This document shows positions 32,449-34,522 of a stretch of DNA of 34,522 nucleotides, in pieces. The notes below the pieces were generated by a model. That model did no database searches, was not told where the DNA came from, and saw only the letters and a list, made by a program, of their open reading frames with translations. This DNA comes from an uncultured Megasphaera sp. (lineage in GTDB: Bacteria; Bacillota; Negativicutes; Veillonellales; Megasphaeraceae): the NCBI GenBank assembly GCA_900540735.1, contig UQHB01000024.1:1-34522 (forward strand). The letters are read 5' to 3'. Within the stretch, counting starts at the first letter, position 1; every line of letters begins with the position of its first letter. A program made the translations under genes and the position numbers.

Positions 32449-32718
32449 TTAGCGGTCCATATGGTCCCGTTCGTACCGTTTACTTTCATCCATAATGCAT
32501 TGGTAAATGGTCTTTAAATACGGGGCCAAATCCTTATCTACGGCAAGATTGGCAATTTTATCGAATACTTCTTGCTCTCTGCGAGGGTCGTAAATTTCCA
32601 TATGATGTTCTTTTTTATACGCCGCTACAGACGCGACGATTTTCATGCGCGCTTCGAGAATCGTCGTCAGTTCTCTGTCAATGCGGTCGATTTCATTGCG
32701 ACACGTTTTGAGGTCCAT
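32449..32718 (-). CDS. chorismate mutase, AroQ class
   Basis: An 89-residue, all-helical, monofunctional chorismate mutase. It rearranges chorismate to prephenate for phenylalanine and tyrosine. The AroQ pattern is complete: RNEIDRIDRELTTILEARM in helix 1 (Arg near 6 and 17), VASVAAYKKEH with the active-site Lys, YDPRREQEVFDKI with Arg and Glu, and a last helix TIYQCIMDESKRYERDH. The start is ATG 32718 with GGAGAGG before it; the in-frame ATG at 32760 falls in the promoter region. There is no signal peptide, so it is cytoplasmic. It heads an operon with recD2 and comFC, an unusual partnership that is probably only positional. Confidence 0.92.
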   Translation of the reverse strand: MDLKTCRNEIDRIDRELTTILEARMKIVASVAAYKKEHHMEIYDPRREQEVFDKIANLAVDKDLAPYLKTIYQCIMDESKRYERDHMDR

Positions 32719-32748
32719 AGTTCCTCTCCATTTCTCTAGTTTCTTCTT

Positions 32749-32754
32749 ATTATA
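32749..32754 (-). promoter_or_regulatory. -10 box of the chorismate mutase-recD2-comFC operon
   Basis: On the - strand TATAAT lies 31 bp before the chosen ATG. No good -35 is seen 17 bp upstream (TATGCC). Confidence 0.4.
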
Positions 32755-32821
32755 CGCCATTTGTTCTCATCGGCATATCCCTTTTCTGTATAAAATAATG
32801 GCTATTATAAGAAATAGATAA

Positions 32822-32850
32822 TTGTCACAGCTCGTATCTTTCGCTATAAT
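32822..32850 (+). promoter_or_regulatory. promoter of the amino-acid permease gene
   Basis: TTGTCA (32822-32827), 17-bp spacer, TATAAT (32845-32850). The expected transcript start (about 32857) rules out the TTG at 32867 as a well-placed start codon and supports ATG 32909. Confidence 0.8.
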
Positions 32851-32908
32851 AGGAAGGTAAGTCATTTTGATAGTGTTTACAATGAAATTAGAAAAAGGTT
32901 GTGATGAC

Positions 32909-34360
32909 ATGCAAGAAGAACAGCAGCAAGGCTTGCGCCGTAGTCTCAAAGCCCGCCATATGAACATGATTGCCATTGGCGGCGCAATCGGTACAGGTCT
33001 CTTTGTTGCCGGTGGCGAAACGGTCAGTACAGCAGGTCCTGGCGGTGCGCTCGTATCGTATTCTCTCATTGGTATTATGGTGTATTTTCTCATGACAAGC
33101 TTAGGGGAAATGGCGGCCTATCTGCCCGTCAGCGGTTCCTTTGAAACGTATGCCAACCGCTACGTCGATAAAGCCTTAGGCTTCGCCCTGGGCTGGAACT
33201 ATTGGTTCAACTGGGCCATTACGGTAGCTGCCGAACTCGTAGCCGGTGCGCTCATTATGAAATATTGGTTCCCTGACGTGCCTGCTGCAGTCTGGAGCGG
33301 CTTATTTCTCCTCATTCTCTTTGTCCTCAATTACTTATCGACTCGGTCGTACGGCGAAAGTGAATTCCTCTTTGCCGGCATCAAAGTACTGACGGTCCTG
33401 GTCTTCCTCTTTGCCGGCGCGTGCCTTATCTTTGGTTTTGGGCCGGAACCGTCGCCAGGCTTTACGAACTGGACCCTTGGTGATGCGCCGTTCGTCGGCG
33501 GCTTTACAGCCATGCTCGGCATCTTCATGGTCGCAGGCTTCTCCTTCCAAGGGACAGAAATGATTGGTATTGCTGCCGGGGAAAGTGAAAATCCGGAAAA
33601 AAATATTCCCCGCGCTGTACACTCCATTTTCTGGCGTATTTTGCTCTTCTATTTAGGTTCGTTCATCGTCATTGGCTTCCTCATTCCTTATACGGATCCG
33701 AACCTTCTCAATTCGAGCATTGAAAACATTTCTATTAGCCCGTTCACCCTCGTCTTTGAACGGTTTGGCCTCGTTGCGGCCGCATCCATTATGAACGCCG
33801 TCATTTTGACAGCCGTCCTCTCTGCCGGCAATTCCGGCCTCTACGTGTCGACGCGTATGCTCTACGCTATGGCCGAAACAGGACAGGCACCGAAATGCTT
33901 CTTGAAGCTCAATAAACGAGGCGTGCCGTCATATGCCCTCTTTGCAACGGTCGTCTTTGGCCTCGCTGCCTTCCTGACGTCCCTCATCGGCGAAGGACAA
34001 GCCTATAACTGGCTTGTCAACATTAGTGGGATGGCTGGCTTCATTACGTGGATTGGCATTGCTATTTGTCACTACCGTTTCCGCCGTGCTTACGTCGCTC
34101 AAGGTAAAGACTTAAAAGACTTGCCATACCGCGCAACGTTCTTCCCCTTTGGGCCGCTCCTCGCGCTCATTATGTGCCTTATCGTTACAGCCGGGCAAAA
34201 CTACTCTGCCTTCACCGGTGCCGAAATCGACTGGTACGGTGCCAGCGTTGCGTACATCGGCATTCCTGTGTTCTTAGCCATTTACTTCTACCATAAATTT
34301 AAATATAAAACCAAAATCGTCCCCCTCAAAGAAGTCGACTTATCACGGCATAAAAAATAA
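32909..34360 (+). CDS. amino-acid permease, LysP-like (APC superfamily)
   Basis: A 483-residue transporter with about 12 membrane segments that should take up an amino acid with protons at the cytoplasmic membrane. The hallmark of the AAT branch is present in the first helix (MIAIGGAIGTGLFVAGG, residues about 20-36), as are GWNYWFNWAITVAAELVAG and FSFQGTEMIGIAAGESENP, all close to lysine permease LysP. Lysine is therefore the best guess; other basic or aromatic amino acids are possible. The start is ATG 32909 (MQEEQQQGLRR), with AAAGG 10 bp before it; ATG 32882 is in frame but has no ribosome binding site. It is monocistronic with a terminator 25 bp downstream and is divergent to the chorismate mutase operon. 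Confidence 0.93.
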   Translation: MQEEQQQGLRRSLKARHMNMIAIGGAIGTGLFVAGGETVSTAGPGGALVSYSLIGIMVYFLMTSLGEMAAYLPVSGSFETYANRYVDKALGFALGWNYWFNWAITVAAELVAGALIMKYWFPDVPAAVWSGLFLLILFVLNYLSTRSYGESEFLFAGIKVLTVLVFLFAGACLIFGFGPEPSPGFTNWTLGDAPFVGGFTAMLGIFMVAGFSFQGTEMIGIAAGESENPEKNIPRAVHSIFWRILLFYLGSFIVIGFLIPYTDPNLLNSSIENISISPFTLVFERFGLVAAASIMNAVILTAVLSAGNSGLYVSTRMLYAMAETGQAPKCFLKLNKRGVPSYALFATVVFGLAAFLTSLIGEGQAYNWLVNISGMAGFITWIGIAICHYRFRRAYVAQGKDLKDLPYRATFFPFGPLLALIMCLIVTAGQNYSAFTGAEIDWYGASVAYIGIPVFLAIYFYHKFKYKTKIVPLKEVDLSRHKK

Positions 34361-34384
34361 AATAGTATAGATACAAAAACAACG

Positions 34385-34420
34385 AGGCTGTCGCACGTAA
34401 TTTGTGCGGCAGCCTTTTTG
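34385..34420 (+). terminator. terminator of the permease gene
   Basis: AGGCTGTCGCAC (34385-34396) and GTGCGGCAGCCT (34404-34415) form a 12-bp stem followed by TTTTTG. Confidence 0.92.
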
Positions 34421-34439
34421 TGTTATGGAAATAAAAATA

Positions 34440-34506
34440 ACTCCCGGCCTATGAAAAACCGGGAGTGGGTGTAGAATAAAGATATGACCAAATACCTATC
34501 TACACC
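34440..34506 (-). terminator. tandem hairpins ending a - strand transcript from beyond the right edge
   Basis: On the - strand a perfect 8-bp stem GGTGTAGA/TCTACACC (34506-34499 / 34475-34468) is followed at once by ACTCCCGG/CCGGGAGT (34466-34459 / 34447-34440) and then TTATTTTTATTT. The second is a terminator; the first may be the 3' part of its transcript. Confidence 0.6.
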
Positions 34507-34522
34507 TTCAGATTATACAAGA

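Noticed and set aside
32867..32908. Leader extension of the permease from TTG 32867
   Set aside because: It begins about 10 nt after the expected transcript start and has no ribosome binding site.

Overview
The window looks like the chromosome of a Bacillota bacterium. The gene order ctsR-mcsA-mcsB-clpC-radA-yacL-ispDF-gltX is the one known from Bacillus-type genomes, with disA missing. A member of the Negativicutes (Megasphaera/Veillonella-like) is my best guess from overall impression, but nothing here proves the genus. An AT-rich end of an integrated mobile element sits at the left edge (about 1-3166); the rest reads as resident chromosome.

Left, 1-3166: mobile element. It holds an unrecognised coding frame open to the window edge, about 610 nt of non-coding sequence that folds on the + strand into a closed, many-armed RNA with pseudoknots (about 460-1075), a small basic protein, a stretch of terminators and inverted repeats, and a tyrosine recombinase. 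The recombinase gene ends 87 bp before the 3' end of a tRNA-Val(CAC) gene, the usual arrangement for integration into a tRNA. The RNA is the most interesting object here. Its size, ornate fold and mobile-element setting resemble the ROOL/GOLLD group of giant RNAs, but I could not run a covariance search.

3255-13342: core operons on the - strand. ctsR, mcsA, mcsB, clpC and radA form the class III heat-shock / protein-arginine-kinase operon. A terminator and a new promoter follow, and then yacL (PIN-TRAM), a fused ispDF and gltX. The ctsR and clpB promoters share heptad repeats close to the CtsR box, but with an 8-bp instead of 10-bp period.

13490-22466: a decayed lysR gene faces a divergent flavin disulfide oxidoreductase. 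Then come a CPA2 cation/proton antiporter, an exported alpha/beta hydrolase whose signal peptide is out of frame across a run of eight T, a Sel1-repeat protein and the ClpB disaggregase.

22533-25109: a nitroreductase and two related small membrane proteins on the - strand flank a voltage-gated-type potassium channel gene broken by a frameshift.

25222-34522: the NAD synthesis operon nadA-nadB-nadC; a divergent SpeD-family protein that lacks key AdoMet-decarboxylase residues and has a basic tail; an HD-GYP-like protein; an operon of chorismate mutase, recD2 and comFC; and a LysP-type amino-acid permease. Three genes (lysR, hydrolase, channel) carry frame lesions. At least the homopolymer one could be a sequencing error or a phase switch.
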